From Planococcus citri (taxonomy: Eukaryota; Arthropoda; Insecta; Hemiptera; Pseudococcidae): a stretch of 64,000 bases of DNA. The stretch is from NCBI RefSeq assembly GCF_950023065.1, contig NC_088679.1:74028001-74092000 (forward strand). Direction: 5' to 3'. The position numbers and the translations under genes are program-made. Positions 23,393 through 36,700 of this stretch are shown here, one piece after another. The notes under the pieces were generated by a model. The model did no database searches, was not told the origin of the DNA, and saw nothing but the letters and a program-made list of their open reading frames with translations. Positions within the stretch are counted from its first letter, which is position 1; each line of letters begins with the position of its first letter.

Positions 23393-25560
23393 AGTGCCTT
23401 TTTCGATATTTGGCGAATTTTCAAAAATCAAATTTTGGCCAAAATGTGAGAAAAAATCAAAATTTTACCAAATTGACCTAGAAAGCTGAAATTTGGGATA
23501 TAGCCTATTTTCGACCTGTCAAATCGATTGGAAACGGTTTCAAACTGTTTTGAGCAGTTCTGGAGGCTCCAGAAGATTTTTGAAACTCGAAATTCCCACA
23601 AAATTTCATCAAAGGGAGTTGGAAGGCCGAAATGAATTCTGCAAACTAATTTCAATACGCTATGAAGTCGACTGCAGGTGAATTTCAAGTCGTTTTGGAG
23701 CCTTCAGTGATTTTTTTGAAAATTACTGGAGGCTCCAGTAGATTTTTGAAACTCGAAATGCCCACAAAATTTCATCAAATGGGGTTAGCAAGCCGAAATT
23801 AACTCTGCAAATTAATTTCAATTCAATAATATGAAGTCAACTACATGGTGGTTTCAAGTGGTTTTGAAGCTTCCAGCTACTTTTTGGAAAGGAGGAGTTC
23901 CGATAAGGCCACTTTTTAGCCCCAGCCCAGTTATCGATCGACCACTCTTAAAATGTTGTAATAAATGTCCCAAATACGAATCCGCAGTTAGTTAACCCAA
24001 AACGACCATTTTTTTGGGCTCCAGGGGTTCCCAAAGTTGTGAATAAAAAAATGATTTTTAGAACCACTGAGTATTATTTTCAAAAACTTTTTTGGCGTAA
24101 GATATCTGTTTGAAGCCGATAAACGTTATGCGAGGTGATTTCCCCATTTTCGACCGTCGGGGACAAGAATTGGGGGTTTATAATTTTTTGAAAATTTTGG
24201 AACCACCATTTTGAACTTACCCCTTTGAACCTCCCTAAAAAGCTTTTTACAGTTTATTAGTATCTGAAAGACTTCCATTCTACCGAATTTTTAGCTCAAT
24301 AAAATTTTGCGCTGGTACTCAAAAATCCAATTTTCCAATTTTTCGTAATTTCGATATTTTGGGAATCCCTGGAAAGCTATAAACCAGCGATTTACGCCAA
24401 ACGTAATGTTTTGAGGTATATATTCGATTATATAGATGAAAAAGTTCAATTAAGCTCCACCTAAATTCGTAATTTTGAACCCTTTTTTTTTAGAACCCCC
24501 CACTTCAGGCACCCCTAAAAAAGTTATTTAAGCACATTTTTTCAAATAAATTGAAGAATTTACATTTGAACCATACTGGCAAGTGGTCGATAGTTTTTCA
24601 TTTGATTTTTCCTGTAACTTTGGAAATTGAGCTTTTTTGGGCCAAATTCTGAGATTTTACTCTTAGAAAAAACGCCAGAATCACTTTTTCACGATTTCAA
24701 CGAAGTAAAATCTCAGAATTTGGCCCAAAAAAGCTAAATTTTGAAAGTTACAGGAAAAATCAAATGAAAAATTATCGAGCACTTGCCAGTATGGTTCAAA
24801 TGTAAATTCTTCAATTTATTTTAAAAAATGCGCTGGAATCTCCAGTAATTTTCAAAAACTCCTGGAGCCTCCAAAACGGCTTGAAATTTAGCTGCAGTCG
24901 ACTTCCTAGCGTATTGAAATTAGTTTGCAGAATTCATTTCGGCCTTCCAACTTCATTTCATGAAATTTTGTGGAAATTTCGAGTTTTAAAAATCTACTGG
25001 AGGCTCCAGTAATTTTCAAAAAATTGCTGGAGCCTCCAAAATGGCTTAAAATTTACCTGCAGTCGACTTCATAGCGTATTGATATTAGTTTGCAGAATTC
25101 ATTTTGGCCTTCGAACTCCATTTAATGACATTTTGTGGGAATTTCGAGTTTCAAAAATCTGCTGGAGGCTTCAGAATTGCTCAAAACAGTTTGAAACAGT
25201 TTCCAATCGATTTGGCAGGTCGAAAATAGGCTATATCCCAAATTTCAGCTTTCCTAGGTCAATTTGGTAAAATTTTGATTTTTTCTCATATTTTGGCCAA
25301 AATTTGATTTTTGAAAATTCGCCAAAAATCAAAAAAGGCACTTTAGCACTTGAAATTTTGACAGGTGATGAATTCTTGCCTGCTTTTTCGATCTACCTTT
25401 GTACGGTTTAAAAAATATTATGCTAGTCCTATGTTGGAACGCAAAATCTGCGTTTTCGGCTGACCTGTCAATCAAAATGGCCGCCATTTTGTAAGTAGGG
25501 CCACTTTTTTTTTGAGGGCACCGGCTAGCAATATCTCCTAGGACTCCCTCTTTATGAAAA
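23393..25560. mobile_element. Foldback-family element A
   Basis: The left arm (about 23393-23720) and the right arm (about 24890-25347) are reverse complements. Both hold ACCAAATTGACCTAG, ATTTGGGATATA, CAAATCGATTGGAAAC and GTCGACTGCAGGT. The right side continues through the shared terminal sequence with CAAAATGGCCGCCATTTTG at 25473-25491, while the left side lacks it. A sharper internal palindrome at about 24527-24836 has arms of roughly 140 bases. The right terminus seems to be split: the expected TTGTCCCGGAG end appears at 27747, about 2.2 kb further on. No transposase is visible. Confidence 0.8.
24527..24836. repeat. Near-perfect hairpin inside foldback element A
   Basis: GAAGAATTTACATTTGAACC near 24552 is mirrored near 24797. 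AAATTCTGAGATTTTACT near 24645 is mirrored near 24705, leaving a loop of about 35 bases around 24665-24700. Arms of about 140 bases with only a few mismatches suggest a recent inverted duplication. It carries no recognisable coding sequence. Confidence 0.8.
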
Positions 25561-27744
25561 ACAAGCAAAATGACCCGCCCTTCGGGCAGGGAATAAATCT
25601 CACAAAATACCATATACTCGTAGTTACTGAGAAATTTTAAAAAAATGATAATTTTTGACATTTTTGTCATTTTTTGGCTACACTGTTAAATTTGTGATTT
25701 CATCCTAAGGTCCATTTCTCCTGGACGAATCCCGAATTTGGATGGCATTTTTGAAAATCCAAAGTCCAGTGGACCATATCTACCTTCCAACTTGAGTCTA
25801 TGGTTAAAATTGGAAACTGTGCGATTCGAATCGCAGAAATGAATCGCGAATCAATTTTGAATCGGATTCATTTCAGAATCAGACTCTGAATCATACTTAT
25901 TCAAAACAAAAGTGAATCGTTGCAGTTGAATCGCAGCATCGCGATTACATTTTTTTCATCAATTTACCCATCTTTCCAATCGGTGGGTTCAAGTCATGTT
26001 GTAGCCTACATCGATTTTTTTTTAATTTTTAGATCTTTCAGCAGATTTTTGAAATTTGAAATTCCCACAAAATTTTATCAAATGGATTTAGAAAGCCAAA
26101 ATTCAATCTGTAAACTAATTTCTGACCCTATGTAATCTAGTGCAAGTGCTTCCAACTCGTTTTGAAGCTTCTAGTTACTGTTTGGTCCTTCAAGGTCGAC
26201 ATACACGAAACTTAGGGTAGGGGATAAGCTATATTGATTATAGACATCCCTCCCCAAATTTGTTAAATCTTGAAAACGTTCTGGCCGATTCGACAAAATC
26301 GTTAAGTTTTGTAAATTTTTAGTCTTAATGAAGGGATTTATTTACCAGAAAAAAAATGTTTTTTTACTTCTCGAAATACAAAATTTTGAGAGCTTTTGCC
26401 CTAAACTTGATTGGGTCGTTTTGCTTATGTTTTTTAAAACTGAAATTTCTGCAAAAAATCACTCAAATTTTCAAGTTTTTAAGCCAAAAAATCGAATTCT
26501 TCCCATAAAAAAAACATCGTTCTCTCAATCTCAATTATCAAAATGAAAATGTTCAAAAGATTTTGCCCTCGCTATTCCTGGCTCAATTTGTTTGATTATT
26601 AGATTTTTATTTACAAAATGAAAATGAAAATTTTTTATAAGTCATAATAGACTATGAATATAACCTAATTACCCACATAGATGTATCAAGTATCAATTTT
26701 TAGTTATAATAAAAGGATTAAATTGCCGACTTTTTTTGAACTTGAAGCACATTTTTGGCTCAGGCCTATTCGTTTTTTTGTTGTTTTTTTTTTTCAAAAT
26801 CAAACTTTCTAAAAAATAATATAGTATTTATTCAAATTCAAAAAAATGGATAAATGAACTTCTCACATAGAACTTTTTTTACTTCTCGAATTACAAAATT
26901 CTGAGAGCATTTACTTACTTACTCTCACTTCGTTTGGGTATTTTTGCTTTGGTTGCTTAGAACTGAAATTCTACAATAAATCACTTAAATTTTGAAATTT
27001 TCATGCCAAAAAATCAAATTCTTCCCATAAAAAAAAATTCGTTCTTTCAATTATCAAAATTAATATTTTTAAATTCCATCTTGCATCTTTTCTGCCATGT
27101 ATAGTGGTGCACCTATACGTAAGATGAGGGCAAGATTACCATTTTACCTACATCAAGGCAACTTGGTAATTTTTGATTCAAAATTCCCTGGATTTAAATT
27201 GATTTTACACTGGACATTCAAACAAATTGAACCATTCTGGATATATTTATCAAATTTCTTGTATTTGAACTGATTTTATGCAAGGTGCAAACATTTTAAG
27301 TTGACAATTTAAAAAAAATCTAACCATTTTGGATACATTTCTCGTTTTCAAACTAATTGACCAAGTGAAAAAAAATTGAAGTTGAAAAGATACATATGAT
27401 TGGCCAATGAGTTCACCCATACTTTTCGAGTTTCTTCAGGAATAGATCCACCTTCGATCGATCTCATTCTCTGAGACTTAAAAATTGAAGCTTTGATGAT
27501 TTTGTAAAATGCTTAGCAAATAGGAAATATTCGACTGTGAAATGAAAGCTCTTGATGACGTCATCTTTGTGACGTCATCAAAACTTTGAAGCTTAATTAG
27601 AGCTTTTTAAGGCCTCTAATCGCGAAAAAAATTTCAGTACAACCATCTGCGCATCACGCTGAACATTTTGAGTATTTTTTCAAAATTTTCCGTCCAGCCG
27701 TTTTGCAGTGATGGCGTGACAAAGAAAACACCGTTTCAATTTAT
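25561..27744. other. Insertion-like segment splitting a foldback element
   Basis: The foldback right end stops after CTCTTTATGAAAAA at about 25560 and resumes as GTTGTCCCGGAGGATCGGC at 27746. The segment between contains a GAATC-rich cluster (25818-25940), a foldback fragment (25985-26200), decayed repeats related to the interior of the hAT-type element at 30.7-31.9 kb (26330-27060, opposite orientation), and the ACGTCA pair listed separately. No transposase or reverse-transcriptase remains were found. Confidence 0.5.
27556..27577. promoter_or_regulatory. Pair of perfect TGACGTCA palindromes
   Basis: TGACGTCA occurs at 27556-27563 and again at 27570-27577, six bases apart. This octamer is the full cyclic-AMP response element bound by CREB/ATF bZIP dimers. 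It lies inside repetitive DNA, not next to a recognised gene, so a regulatory role is unproven. Confidence 0.45.
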
Positions 27745-27745
27745 T

Positions 27746-27795
27746 AAGTAGATAGTTGTCCCGGAGGATCGGCAGGTGGTGCTACTGATCCTTTT
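27746..27795. repeat. Detached foldback terminal sequence
   Basis: TTGTCCCGGAGGATCGGCAG followed by GTGGTGCTACTGATCCTTTT matches the right end of element B at 54024-54065 and is followed by a C run. It is probably the missing right end of element A. Confidence 0.65.
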
Positions 27796-30723
27796 ACACC
27801 CCCCCCCCCCACAAAAAAAATGCAAAATTCTCTCTCCACACAATTCATAACATCGAACAACCGACTACGTCGAAATAGGGTTCATTTCGAGACATTTGGT
27901 CGTATCGTGCCGTACCTATCGCAATTCAACGTGGAAAAGGTGTCGGTATATAAATTTTTTACCCTCGTTCTTTAATTTCGAGGAGCAAATCCTGTACACA
28001 ATCTGGTACTGGGTCGGACGGTGCGGGAAGTGGGCACGATTGTCTAAACGAGCATCATTACAAAACGCAAACGCGCCGCTTCTTCGTCGAGGTAGGTAGG
28101 TAGGTACCTACGTATAATATGATTAAGCGTATTTATACAAAGAAGAAAATAGCATCATCTGCGTAGAAATTTTTAACCGTCGCTGTTTACCTCTCTATCC
28201 TCTTTTACCTTCTCCCAACCACTTTTCGCCGCAGCATGATGATGATGATGCTGATGAAGGTATTGTATAAGTACGATGAATAAAGAGAGACGATGAGTAG
28301 CGGTCCTCCCCCCCCCCCCCCCGGTCGTCCGTTCCTCCACGATATAGTCAGACGAGAAAGAAACAAGAGACAGAGGAAAAGTACTCTATGACGTTTTTCT
28401 GTGCGCCGGTTATCTTTTTATACTCGGTATGTAGCTCTTAAAAAGCCGACCATTTGCTGGAAATAGCCTTAACGCGGCTTGTACAAAAGATATTGCGGTA
28501 GTATATAGCGAAAGCTCCAGTCTGCAGGGCTGGGCGAAGACCGAAGAGGTACGACGAAAGTCTCTTTGATGTGAATGCGGTGCGGTATATTTATACGTGG
28601 TGGGTAGCGGTACTGTGTGCTTAAAAAGCTGACGGTTTTCGCTTATTTTTCAACTTAGTCTTCGATGCCATTGCCAGCCCTTTCTCAATCCGAGGACGAA
28701 AACCATCATTTTTGACGAGGCATGGGCTTGGGCAACAACACCACAGACGACGATTCGACCGCAGCAACGAGGAAACATGTTGCAATTCTAGTCGAGTATC
28801 GTACACAGTACAAGTTAAAAAGAGTATCAAACAAAAAAAAACCTCGTGTAGTAGGTATTTTTTGGTTAAAAATTCATTTTTTTGCCTTCAGTCGAGGTGG
28901 TTTTTTCCTTTTAATGTTGTTGCGGTGCGGTACAATGCGCCTAGTTCGCGTATAATTAATTATGTCGTTAATTTGTTCCTCTTTTTTTTTCCTTCTTCGT
29001 TCTTCTTTACTGTATATATATAGAGTCTACTTTCACGTTCTAATAAGAACGATAAAAATTTTAATTGAAAGCTTTTCCTTATAATAAAAAATAAAACAGA
29101 GAAGAATATTAAAAGAGATAAAGAAGAAACCCGTGAGTTGCATTTGGAGTAGAAGAAGAAGGCGTTGTAGGGTGGGGGAAAAAAATGAGAAAATTACTAA
29201 ATATAACCGAAGGCGGGAAATTCGCCTCGAGATAGGAAGTCATTTTGTTTTCGAATTAGACGTCGCGTTTCGAAATTGTCGTAAATTTTGACAAAATTTT
29301 ATCTCTATAACGCGAGCTTTTTCTCACCACACAGAGCGTCGTCGTCATCGTCGTCGTATCTCTATACTTGGTTGGTAAGTATGGTTTGTATTATTTTTAT
29401 TCTATGCTGTTGTGTGGTGACAGCGAATAATTATAATAGTTTGTTTTTTCACCCAGTTCAAGAGTAGGTAGAGGTACCCAATCGTCCATTCATCGTTCGT
29501 CAGGTCTCGCTCTTTATTATGCGGATTTTTTCACCCCCCCTCCTTCCATCTTTGTTCGTATAGAGAGCTGGGTTTTGGATTGGATTTTTTTTACGGTTGC
29601 TGAATACCCACGTTCGTAGTGTGAAAAAAAAAGGTGATGCGTATAAAAGTCGTGTTTTCACTATATCAAGTGTTTTTATTCGATATCGCGCAAAAATAGC
29701 GTATAAAAGTCAGCCAAAGCTTTGCCGCGTGCACCATGTACTACTAGGTATGTGTTTGCTGTATGAATTATGCATTTTACCGAGCCTTTCGTGCATCCTC
29801 TTGCCCCTATCGTCGTTTCAGCCTGTTCGTTTTATCTTTTTCTTGCACGTACGTACCTAGCTAGTAGACCTGCCTATATAATGTACGTGTATCTAGAACG
29901 TAAGCTTAATAATACTTACAGTACGTAAAACGTACTCGTGTAAATGTGTATCCCATACAGAGTGTCCCTGAAATGATGTTTCCATTTGTATGCGATTCTA
30001 TCTCAATGTGTCATAGTAATAGCATGCCACACTGCCACCTCCACCACTACACCATCGCTCGTCTCACACTCTTAAGAAATGTATGTATGAGGTACGTATA
30101 AAGATGTAGCACCACCAACCTACCAACCAACCAAACCAACTTATATGTATGTGGATGTGCTATACATATGTAGAGCCATCTCCTTGTACCTTTATATATG
30201 TAGTTGGAGTTAGGTAGCTTTAGCTATATAGGATTAAATGTACGACATGCATCTACCTTGTGTACCTCTCCCTGCAGCAAAACGAACACCGCAAACCGCA
30301 TTTAGGTCGAGTAGAGCAATTTTCACCGGATAGGGATTCGGTTACAGACGAGTCAGAGGGAATAAGTATAAGAGATGAGAGAGAGAGAAAGAGGGTAAAA
30401 AAAAAACGTGCGAAGTTTTGTCCTGGCACATGCGACATGATGTAGGATATAGGCCTATATATATAGGCCCATGTTGAACGTGCGAAATTTTTAATCTCGA
30501 GATGGCTTCAGCCTATTTTGGACGTAAAATATTGTACCTACACGTATAAATGATAGTGGACGAATTGTATTTCTTTCAGTTGACTAGAGAAAAGGAAAAG
30601 AAACGAGATGATAATTCGACTTGTTTTTTTGGTCGCAGTTTTTCTGGAAAGAAGAGAGAATTGAATTTGTGGTATTGTTTTTAAAATATATCACGAGTGC
30701 CTACTTTATAGCTTGGTTTGGGT
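27796..30723. other. Non-repetitive stretch with simple-sequence patches, no gene recognised
   Basis: Includes a run of about 16 C (28307-28322), GATGATGATGATGCTGATG near 28238, TAGGTAGG patches (28091) and GTCGTCGTCATCGTCGTCGT near 29337. Composition is less AT-rich than the repeats around it, as in regulatory or intronic insect DNA. A possible exon at about 30277-30394 follows a good CCTCTCCCTGCAG acceptor, but no partner exon or domain was found. Confidence 0.4.
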
Positions 30724-31887
30724 CAGGCCCGTAGCCAGGATTTTTTTCAGTCAGGGCAGATAGAATTGTAACCAGGGCATGAAAATTTACCAAAATTTAT
30801 GAGTTATTGGGGGGGGGGGTTGTCGCAAATTTTGTATTTGGTTAATAATTCAAGCAGTCATAGCTCTTGGAAATCAGTATTTCGAGAGGCATAAAAACGA
30901 TGGTAGGTATTCGAATGATGATTTTTTTTTTAAAGAAAAATTTAAAATTGAAAAAGAAAATAAAATGGGCCCGAACGAAGCGAGGGCAAAAGCTCTCGAA
31001 AATCAGTATTTTGAGAGGTATAAAACAATGTTTTTTGTGCGATGAGTTACTCATAAAAAGTTTATCATTTTGCTTCAAAATTTTAAAATTTAAATGGTAA
31101 TTTTTTTGGAAAATTTAAAATTCAAAAAAGAAAAGCAAATGGACCCGAGCGAAGCGAGGGCGAATCCCGAAAATTAGTATCATGAAGTGTATGAAAACGA
31201 TGTTTTCTTGTATGATATAAATGTACATATGAAACTTTTGTTTTATAATTTTTAAAAATCCGAAAGATTATTAAAAAAAATTTCAAACTTGAAAAAGAAA
31301 AGCGAACAATCCTAAATGAAGCGAGACCAACAGCTTTCAAAAATTCAATCATGTTTTGAGAAGTGAAAATAAAAAGTTTCTTTATGGAGAGAGGAGTTTA
31401 TTTTTCTGGTTCAAACTTTGAACATTTCTTGAATTTGAACAAAATACCTAAGTATTCTATGCGAGAAAAGAAGATGCAAACAGCACGAGCGAAGGTAGGG
31501 CAAAAGCTCTCAAAATTTGTAATTCAAAATCTAAAAAAGTCGACAAATGAGCCCTTTTCTACAAAATTTGTTCAGAATTCCAGAAAATGGGAAAAATTGA
31601 AAATTTGAAAAAAGTAGGACTTTTGGATAAAATTGTTGAAAAATAGGACTTTAAGTAGGACTAAAAGAACTTTTGAGAAAAATTAGGACTTCAGTAGGAC
31701 CAGTAGGACCTGTTAGACATCTTGAATAAGGTATGCAATTATTTTGAATTCAAAATTGCAAAAAAAGGGGAAAACGATTTCAAAATTTGTTTGAAAGACG
31801 AGAAATTTGCGGATTCGTCCAGCCAGGGCAGAGCGTTTTGCCAGCCAGGGCGCCGCCCTGGCTGCCCTTATGCTGACTACGAGCCTG
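30724..31887. mobile_element. Non-autonomous hAT-type element with perfect 8-bp target duplication
   Basis: The element begins CAGGCCCGTAGCCAGG and ends CTGACTACGAGCCTG, an imperfect terminal inverted repeat of the CAGGGGCGTAGCC type common in hAT transposons. GTTTGGGT flanks it at 30716-30723 and 31888-31895, an exact 8-bp duplication as expected for hAT. The interior is about five decayed tandem units of 160-190 bp marked by CGAGCGAAGCGAGGGC and AAAAGCTCTCGAAAATCAGTA. There is no transposase. The 31800-31875 end region also carries CCAGCCAGGGCGCCGCCCTGGCTG, a GC-rich hairpin. Confidence 0.92.
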
Positions 31888-32118
31888 GTTTGGGTGTTAT
31901 GAATTTTTATGATTTTTTTTTTCAATTTTTGTGGCCAATTTGTGAAATGATTGGGTATGTTTGAGGAGATTGTTTATGATTACAAAGCGATTAAAAATGA
32001 CGAAATCAGGCTAAATTTTTCAAAAAATTATTACTCAATGGCTCCCAAAGCTCAAATAATTCCAAAAGTACTTACCTACGAGAAAGAGAACTATCTGATA
32101 ATGTTAGGGAGGGCAGGG

Positions 32119-32905
32119 TTATTGGTTTTCTTCGATGATTGATGAAAGCGCAGCATAATGATTCACAATTAACGTTTTCAATGTAACTTTTTTGTGATCC
32201 ATCGGCGAGTGTACATTGAGAGATTTCAAATGCGTCAACAACTGCTTTTTTGGATCATTGTAATGCAACAAGATGATGTTCCACGCCTTTTCATAATTTA
32301 ATTCGGAGATGGTTAAATTTTTAATTAAATCGAGAGCTTCTTTTAATAGAGTTGACAAATAACTGTGTTACGTGTTTTCTCTTAGGTGGAATCTTGGTAT
32401 TATTGTGGATGTTCTTCACATAGACACTACAAAAATTTAGCCTGCAATCTTTATCATCGCCATTGAATTCGGGTATATTGAGCTTAGGTAATTTTAAATC
32501 TTGAAGATGGTCATGTTTTTTCTGAATCAGCAAATTTATTATATTTGGATATTCTGCATTGAAGTTAGATCGAATATCTTCAATGTTACCGTCTTCACCA
32601 GAGTGTGCTAATAAATTTCTGGCGACCTCATCGAATTTGATTTCTAAGTCGTGTATGTCTCACAGTTCCGCTTTGATGATTTCTGGTATTGGTATAACTG
32701 AACCAATGTCAAGCTTTTGAAGATCACTGAGCAAGATGTTCAATATGTTTCTATTATTTGTGTACGTTGAAGTCGAAGTCAAGGAGCTGCTTGTACCATC
32801 ATCGTCGGTTAAAATGTCATTGTTGAGAAAAACGTTGTCATTATTGTTGTCATTATCGTCGTCATTAGCAGGATTGCTGTGTCTTTCAGCAGATTCAAGG
32901 TAAAT
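32119..32905 (-). pseudogene. BEL/Pao retrotransposon gag relic
   Basis: Read on the minus strand the region encodes a gag-like protein in pieces: an Asp/Asn-rich start, then DLEIKFDEVARNLLAH, then LPKLNIPEFNGD, then after a frame change LLKEALDLIKNLTI, NYEKAWNIILLHYND and LLTHLKSL. This order (PKL-x-IP-x-F-x-GD, then the NY-x-x-AW-x-x-L segment) is the signature of Pao/BEL gag proteins. At least one in-frame stop (near 32660) and one frameshift (near 32350) break it. No LTR, protease or polymerase portion was found nearby, so it is an isolated fragment. Confidence 0.8.
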
Positions 32906-32999
32906 ATATATAACATGTATTGTATATCACATCTTAACCAGTTGTTCTTATTTGAAGTTTCACTTTTTGAGCTCCTATTCCCCGAAGTTGTAGGATCTT

Positions 33000-33665
33000 A
33001 TGAGAAAATGATTCCCTAAAAAAATATGAACCTCCCAAGAGTACCCAAAATTGAAAGAAAGAACACGAATCCAAAAATTTCTCATTTCTGCGACATAAAA
33101 ATTTACTGAATAATCTCCACCTGGTCCCCCAACCTACAGATCTTGTATGGAGCCCTTCAAGTTTTCAAAAGTGTACCAAGAGTACTTACACAAAATTTAA
33201 AAAAAAAACACACAAATCCAAAATTTCTCATTTTTGCGTCATAATTCTTCTGAATAATTCCCCTCTGATCGCCCAAGGTATGTTGAAGCCCTTGTATGGA
33301 GCCCTTCAAGTTCCCGAAATGTTGGAAAATTCAACAAAAATGGAATAAATCAAACTGTAAGTACTTATATACTTATTTACTTAATTTTTTTGAAAGTTTC
33401 TATTTCTGTAATGAAATTCTTCTAAATAGCACCCTCAGCAAGAAAAAATCTCTTTCGGACCCTAAACCATGTGGTCTCCTTTTCAAGTTTAGATTTAAAA
33501 AATTTGAAGCATGCAATTTTTTTTGAGAATCTTCATTCAATGATCAAAAGTGTTTTAAATGAACCCTTTTCTAGAAAAAACTTCCCTCAGTTCTCCAAGC
33601 AATGTCGGACCTCTTGTATGAAGCCCCCCTCCCACGATATTGAAATTAAGAAAATGGAATAAATC
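33000..33665. repeat. Decayed tandem repeat, unit about 165-170 bp
   Basis: CTTGTATGGAGCCCTTCAAGTT recurs near 33147 and 33291, and TTGTATGAAGCCCCCCTCCC near 33614. The units also share AAATTTCTCATTTTTGCG and TTCTGAATAATTCCCC. Related words reappear at 41040-41160 (CTTCTATGAGCCCTCC), indicating a dispersed family. There is no coding signal. Confidence 0.6.
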
Positions 33666-33673
33666 AAGTTGGC

Positions 33674-33675
<2 letters not shown>

Positions 33676-33708
<33 letters not shown>

Positions 33709-33717
33709 AAAATTTCC
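33676..33717. repeat. 42-base T homopolymer
   Basis: An uninterrupted T run, the longest homopolymer in the window. It could be the poly(A) tail of a minus-strand retrotransposed sequence lying to its right, but I recognise no such body in 33718-34100. Confidence 0.85.
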
Positions 33718-36700
33718 CATTACCTATGCAATCTATGTTGGAATTCTGTAAATAAACTCTTCATTAACAAAATATATTTCCTCCCTTTAAATTGATGTGT
33801 ACAAAATTTTTCAAAAATTTACTCATTATTTCTGGTCAAAACATCTGTGCATTTTTTTTTTAAAATTTTCCATCCATGTTCAAATGCCTTTTTAAACTTA
33901 ACTGTGTGCACAAAACTTCAAAAATTCGCCAAAAATCGAAAAATCAACCTGAGCAGCTGAAAATTGGGGAATGGGTGTTGTTCGAGGTCCTCTTCCAACA
34001 GTCTAAGTTTCATTCATTCGATAGAAGGACCCTCACTGCTCTACAAATCAGAAAAAGCTGATAGTATTCTGATCATTATTCTACATTTTTTGTGAGGTAC
34101 CTACGAAAGAAACTGCACGTCAGAATTAATTTACTTTTGAAACGATTTACTTATAATTTCGGAAAATTATATAGCTACATATTTTCAAAGAAATCCTAAA
34201 AATGCTCATAATGTTGATCCTAGAAAGATCAAGAGCTAAAGTAACCCAGATTTTGAATTCATTTCGCCATTTAAATCCAAAAAATATTAGTAGGTATTCG
34301 AAATTAGGGTCTTCTCTTAATTTCACTCGGAGAGAATTTTTTATGGTTTTTGAGAAGAACTTGAAAAAAATACGATCACCTACACTTTGACATCAAGTCG
34401 AATTTTCAACTCGTTTTATAGAAAAAAACATAACCATGAGTTAATCTTATTTTTTGCAGTGATGGCTTCAAACCAGTTTTTCAGCGCAGGGGAGGGGAGG
34501 TGGTACAATCATTTTTCATTTTTCACAACAAATTTATGAATTTTACTCTGAAATTATGAGTATGTTCATGATAGATCTGTAAATTCAGAACTCTATTTCG
34601 AGACTTTACAGAATTTCTACATCAACAAATCATTATGAGATTTAAAAAAAAAAAAATGCTGCTTCGATATAAGTTAAATAGGTACTCAGTAATCACTCAC
34701 TAATACTTCTTCAAATCAAGATTCCATAATACGAAAGACCATGGTACTCACCTAAAACAAAAAAAAAAATACATAAGTTAATTGTAGGTACAACCTATAA
34801 GATAAGATAACATCATACACAGTAGGTAAATTAAGTAGGTACATGGACCTGAAAATTTGAATTTTTAAGAAATTCAAAAAAAGCTGATGGTAAGTAGGTA
34901 CATATTCCATGTTTGCATTTTGTTTTGATCTTCAAAAATATGTAGGTAATGTAAAACAATTTTGAACTGTTTTAGAATCTGAACTTGATTTAATGATCCT
35001 CGAAGAAGAGAACTTTCTGAACTTGCTCGCTTCGAATTGAACAAAACCAAGATAATTCGAAAAGCCATGTACTATTAGGAACCCCGTATCCAAAATTTCA
35101 GGTGCTCGAGATCTTTTTTTGATTTTTGGTAAATTTTTAAAAATTTTAAAAATTCAAAAAAGCTGTTTTGAGGTCAATTTTTTATTTTTTTTATGAAATT
35201 TTAATTTTTTAAAAAAGTGAGCCGATGTGAATAATTTTTTTTTCAATTCATCTCCTAATACATCAACAACTACAAGTTTTGTGCAATTCTGGAGCCTCCG
35301 GCAATTTTTCTGTGATTTACAAACCCTGTTGTAGGTGCTTGAGAGTTCATTTTTAGCCCTTTCATAGCAACTTGGAGGTTTTTGGAAAAAGGTTAAAAAT
35401 TTGCTGGATGCTCTAGAACCGTCCAAAATTAGTAGTTGTTGATTAATTGACGTTGATAGAAGAAATTTAAATTATTCATATTGGTTCACTTTGCTCGAAA
35501 AATTTATATTTCGTGAAGAGACTTAAAAATTCGCTTTCAAAACATTTTTTCAAATTTTTTAAATTGGCAAAAATCAATTTCAGTGTTTCAAACATTGGTT
35601 ACAGGGATTTCAAAATATGCTTTTTCGATCTACATAGCTTGGTTTTGTTACAACCAGTTCCAAAGGTTCCCTCGTAAGTATAAAATTGGTACTGCTGCAA
35701 AACGAGAAAAAAATTAACATCAGCACTTTCTCTTTGTATATCTACTTACTAAGTACCAATCCTCTTGAATAATCCTACAAAAAAAACAAAAAAAAACAAA
35801 AAAACGAAATACATAAAACAAAAAACCCAATAATTACCCACTCACGCAAAATTACAACATAGGTACACGATAATTCTTTCTAGGCAATGCACAATGAACC
35901 AAGCCAAATTACGAGTACAAAAATCTCTTCCCTCTCGAATAATATTTTCTTTCCAACACTCCCTCACAAAAGGGAGCAAAACAAGGCAATTCACAACAAC
36001 CAAAAAAAACACCTCACTTTGACATCCACCGCAGCATTCAAATCGTAAAAAAAAAAATCAAAAGAATCCCTGTCGGGAATCACCCTCTCCCTTCTCTTAT
36101 TCTTTAATAAACATCTCATCTCATCGGTACAGCAAACCTCCTTCTCGCGATACACGATTTAAAAATTATCTCAATCACGACTCTGTAGCATCAGCATCAG
36201 CTTCAGCTTCATTATCATCGCAGAAAAATATACACTCAAAAGATGAGAAAAAAACACCACCTCTAGAGAGAGAGAGAGAGTAAGAGGGAGAAACACATCT
36301 TTCTCCAGTAGGAAAATATACACGATTTGACACGAAGAAAAAAGTTTTTTTGTACAGCGAAATTATAACACCGAGTTATTCGTATATCTTTCTCGCTCCG
36401 CACTGCTTTCTCAGTCACCATAGATCGTGTCGCGAGCTCGAGGTACCTATACCTAAGAGTATGAAATACACGCAATTTTTTGCTCGCAAAAAGAGACGAA
36501 CGATACGAACGCGAAGCGAAGATGGAAGCAGAGAAGAAGTAGGAAAAAAAACCACGCGGCGTAACTACTTTATTTTACATAATAACGACCTCCGGTAAGT
36601 TTAAAATTACCTTCAAGGTAATTTTCACCTCTGAAAAAGATGTCTAGAAAAGCAGTTTAAAACAGATGTTAAAAGCTATAAATTACCGAATTAACTCTTT

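Noticed and set aside
25561..27744. Treating this segment as one defined transposon inserted in foldback element A
   Set aside because: The flanking foldback pieces fit, but I found no terminal repeats or target duplication at the two junctions.
30277..30394. Possible internal exon after a CCTCTCCCTGCAG acceptor
   Set aside because: About 40 charged residues with no recognised domain and no partner exon up- or downstream.
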